Assembly (NCBI RefSeq): GCF_001514535.1
Contig: NZ_BCNO01000002.1
Coordinates: 298,583 to 362,582 of the forward strand
Source: Thermodesulfovibrio aggregans
Lineage (GTDB): Bacteria; Nitrospirota; Thermodesulfovibrionia; Thermodesulfovibrionales; Thermodesulfovibrionaceae
Length of the DNA: 64,000 nucleotides
Direction of reading: 5' to 3'
In this document: positions 62,333-64,000 of the stretch, piece by piece
How the letters are laid out: each line of letters opens with the position of its first letter
Numbering within the stretch: the stretch's first letter is position 1
Program-made: the position numbers and the translations under genes
Notes under the pieces: model-generated
What the model saw: the letters and a program-made list of their open reading frames with translations, nothing else
Told to the model about the DNA's origin: nothing
Database searches by the model: none

Positions 62333-62992
62333 ATGAAAGTTCTTCTGATTGAAGATGATAAAGTCCTCGGTGAAAGCATAGAGGATTATTTCAGACTTAA
62401 TGGTATTGATACATTATGGATTTATGATGAAAGAAAACTTCCCAATATAATTAAGGTTTATGAATTTGATGTAATTATTCTTGACCTTATGTTAAATTTC
62501 ACTCGTGGAGAGGATTTAATTACATTTCTTAGAGACAACAGAGTAAACACGCCAATTTTAATTCTTACAGCTAAAACCGAGTTTACCAGCAAAGAGGAGT
62601 GTTTCCTTCGGGGAGCCGATGACTATCTTACAAAACCTTTTGAACCAAAGGAGTTGCTGCTCAGAGTCAGGGCATTAAGTAAAAGAGTTCAAAGAGAGAC
62701 TGTATTTACCATTGGAGATATTACTATCAATATTGATGCAAAAATAATACTTAAAAATAACAGGGAAATAAAGATTTCGAAGACAGCCTGGGATTTATTA
62801 ACTTTGTTGATAAAAAGAAAAGGCGAGATTGTTAGCTGTGATACAATTTTGAACTATGTCTGGGGTGGAAAGGCAGTTGGTGATGAAGTGGTAAGAACTT
62901 ATATAAAAGAGCTGAGAAAAATTCTGCCCTATAACTGTATTAAAACCTATAAAGGAAGAGGATATAAGCTGGAAGGAGAATTAAGGGATTGA
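62333..62992 (+). CDS. OmpR/PhoB-type response regulator
   Basis: The 219-residue protein has a receiver with the acidic pair IEDD (about 7-10), the phospho-acceptor Asp in VIILDLML (about 51), ILTAKTEF with the switch Thr, and LTKPFEPKELLLRV with the conserved lysine. The C-terminal winged helix has GEIVSCDTILNYVWG and the DNA-recognition region VVRTYIKELRKILP. ATG 62333 is chosen; the frame extends into the terminator. It overlaps the kinase gene by 4 bases. Confidence 0.94.
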   Translation: MKVLLIEDDKVLGESIEDYFRLNGIDTLWIYDERKLPNIIKVYEFDVIILDLMLNFTRGEDLITFLRDNRVNTPILILTAKTEFTSKEECFLRGADDYLTKPFEPKELLLRVRALSKRVQRETVFTIGDITINIDAKIILKNNREIKISKTAWDLLTLLIKRKGEIVSCDTILNYVWGGKAVGDEVVRTYIKELRKILPYNCIKTYKGRGYKLEGELRD

Positions 62993-63816
62993 GTTTTCAA
63001 TTAAAAATATTCATCATATTCGCAACTTCTGTGGTACTCATTTTCTCTGTTATTAACTTTATAACGATAAACTTTTTTAAAGAACAGCAACAGGAAGAAG
63101 AAATTCTCTCCAAAATCCCCTATCCAGAACAATTAAAAGAAAGTTATGCTAAAGAGAGATTTAATAAGTATTCTAAGACGATACTTATATGGGAAGTTTT
63201 ACTAATCCTTGTTTTAAGCTATCTTTTCTACAGGATTCTCAATGTAATAAGCAGAAAAGAGAAGGAACATGAGGAGTTTTTGAGATTTCTCTTTTTTGTT
63301 TTATCCCATAAAATTGGTAATTTTCTCTCAACGATGAATACAAACATAGAAATACTAAAAATAAAGCCAGAAAGCAGAGTTCTTGAAAGAATGGAAAAAA
63401 GTTGTAATGCCATTGGTGCGGAGATACAAAAAACTATTGAAGCAGTAAAAAAATTACCTAAAATCTCTAAATCGAAACAACAAATTAACTTAGAGGAATT
63501 GATAAAAACAGTAATTTCAAAATTTGAAACTGATAAAAAACTCCTTTTCAGTAAAAGAGAAGTCTATCTCAATAATAATCCAGAAGTGGTTGAGACAATA
63601 ATTTTTTTGCTGATTGATAATGCATTTAGATATTCAGAAAAAATGATTCACATAAAAATTTTCAGAAATGCAGTTGCGATTAGAAATGACTTCACAGAAA
63701 TTGTTAAGGGCTCTGGATTGGGTTTACAGATCGCTGAGTATCTCTGTAGAACCAGTAAACTACAGCTAAAATACAGAGCAAAGGGTGAGCATTTTATAGT
63801 TCTTTTGATTTTTTAG
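62989..63816 (+). CDS. Compact sensor histidine kinase
   Basis: The 275-residue protein has two TM segments (about 5-28 and 65-84) enclosing a short periplasmic loop of about 35 residues, then a DHp domain with the H-box FFVLSHKIGNFLSTMNTNIE (His107) and a reduced ATPase domain with the N-box FLLIDNAFRYSE and the G2 box KGSGLGLQIAEYL. The usual G1 motif D-x-G-x-G is not found; its place reads VAIRNDFTE. The loop is too short for a ligand-binding domain. The start is TTG overlapping the regulator stop (TTGA). The signal is unknown. Confidence 0.87.
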   Translation: MSFQLKIFIIFATSVVLIFSVINFITINFFKEQQQEEEILSKIPYPEQLKESYAKERFNKYSKTILIWEVLLILVLSYLFYRILNVISRKEKEHEEFLRFLFFVLSHKIGNFLSTMNTNIEILKIKPESRVLERMEKSCNAIGAEIQKTIEAVKKLPKISKSKQQINLEELIKTVISKFETDKKLLFSKREVYLNNNPEVVETIIFLLIDNAFRYSEKMIHIKIFRNAVAIRNDFTEIVKGSGLGLQIAEYLCRTSKLQLKYRAKGEHFIVLLIF

Positions 63817-63839
63817 GCATTTAAATATTAGATTAAACT

Positions 63840-64000
63840 ATGGCTGAGGCAGTCTTAAAAAAGAAAAAATTCACCTATCAGGATTATCTTAACCTTCCAG
63901 ATGAATTACGACATGAACTCATTGAAGGAGATTTAATCATTACACCTTCATCGAATATTAAACATCAGAGAATTTCAAGAAAAATTGAATTTTTAGTTGA
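63840..64000 (+). CDS. Uma2-family (DUF820) restriction-endonuclease-like protein, N-terminal part
   Basis: The gene runs off the right edge. The 53 visible residues contain FTYQDYLNLPDELRHELIEG, DLIITPSSNIKHQRISRKIE and a start MAEAVLKKKK, which matches the N-terminal signature of Uma2 proteins (D-Y-x-x-L-P... -ELIEG-x-L-...-P.P...H). These have a PD-(D/E)XK fold and no known role. It begins 24 bases after the kinase gene; the ribosome site is weak. Confidence 0.8.
   Translation, partial: MAEAVLKKKKFTYQDYLNLPDELRHELIEGDLIITPSSNIKHQRISRKIEFLV

Overview
The window is a compact bacterial chromosome segment of low G+C (roughly a third by eye), with genes tightly packed and often overlapping by a few bases. 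The gene content is Gram-negative: a TonB-dependent receptor, lipoproteins, a periplasmic lytic transglycosylase and a Tat-type leader. The low G+C, a sigma-54-linked TauE/SafE exporter operon like those of sulfate reducers, and a complete aerobically or anaerobically usable vitamin repertoire fit a Thermodesulfovibrio-like Nitrospirota or a similar thermophilic anaerobe. That placement is inference, not proof.

Layout. 1-300: left-most end of an IS256-type element. 309-9732: a cobalamin riboswitch and a nine-gene chain in which every gene overlaps the next (btuB, DUF71 ATPase, cobT, cobS, cobQ, cbiB, cobD, cobU, btuF). This covers corrinoid uptake plus late cobalamin assembly; corrin-ring genes, btuCD and an adenosyltransferase are not here. 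9.7-28.8 kb: mostly housekeeping (uvrB, hemB, HesB-like, fdhD, nth, an alcohol dehydrogenase, a diguanylate cyclase, recG, nusA, rimP, small envelope proteins, a PriA homologue that has lost its ATPase motifs, ribF, coaE, mutS). 27.5-32.1 kb: an NtrC-type activator, two identical 21-bp sites, an excellent -24/-12 promoter, a 47-codon ORF, a TauE/SafE exporter, a two-TM protein and a tandem universal stress protein. These form one self-contained regulatory unit.

32.3-47.3 kb is the accessory region. It starts with an IS1634-type transposase fragment cut by the left end of an IS21-type element. About 4.8 kb of cargo follows (unknown 212-aa protein, AAA ATPase, secreted protein, acidic 353-aa protein, nucleotidyltransferase), closed by the istB 3' end and right terminus of an IS21 element in the same orientation. 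Next come a sequence resembling one CRISPR repeat, three clusters of a dispersed palindromic repeat, IS remnants, decayed small genes, an L,D-transpeptidase, a LexA-like repressor/Y-family polymerase pair with a LexA box inside its promoter, a PD-(D/E)XK-type protein and an orphan CARF-HEPN protein of the TIGR02710 family.

47.3-51.3 kb looks acquired: a PLP decarboxylase with a twin-arginine leader, then a visibly more G+C-rich iron-sulfur serine dehydratase and amino-acid permease, together suggesting amino-acid catabolism. 51.8-64 kb returns to core functions: hpt, queD, a PmbA/TldE homologue, an acyl-CoA dehydrogenase, a CAP-domain lipoprotein, midA-like, nadA, lytic transglycosylase, UbiB kinase, groES-groEL with a degenerate CIRCE element, a two-component pair, and the start of a Uma2-like nuclease. 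No rRNA, tRNA or CRISPR array was recognised.
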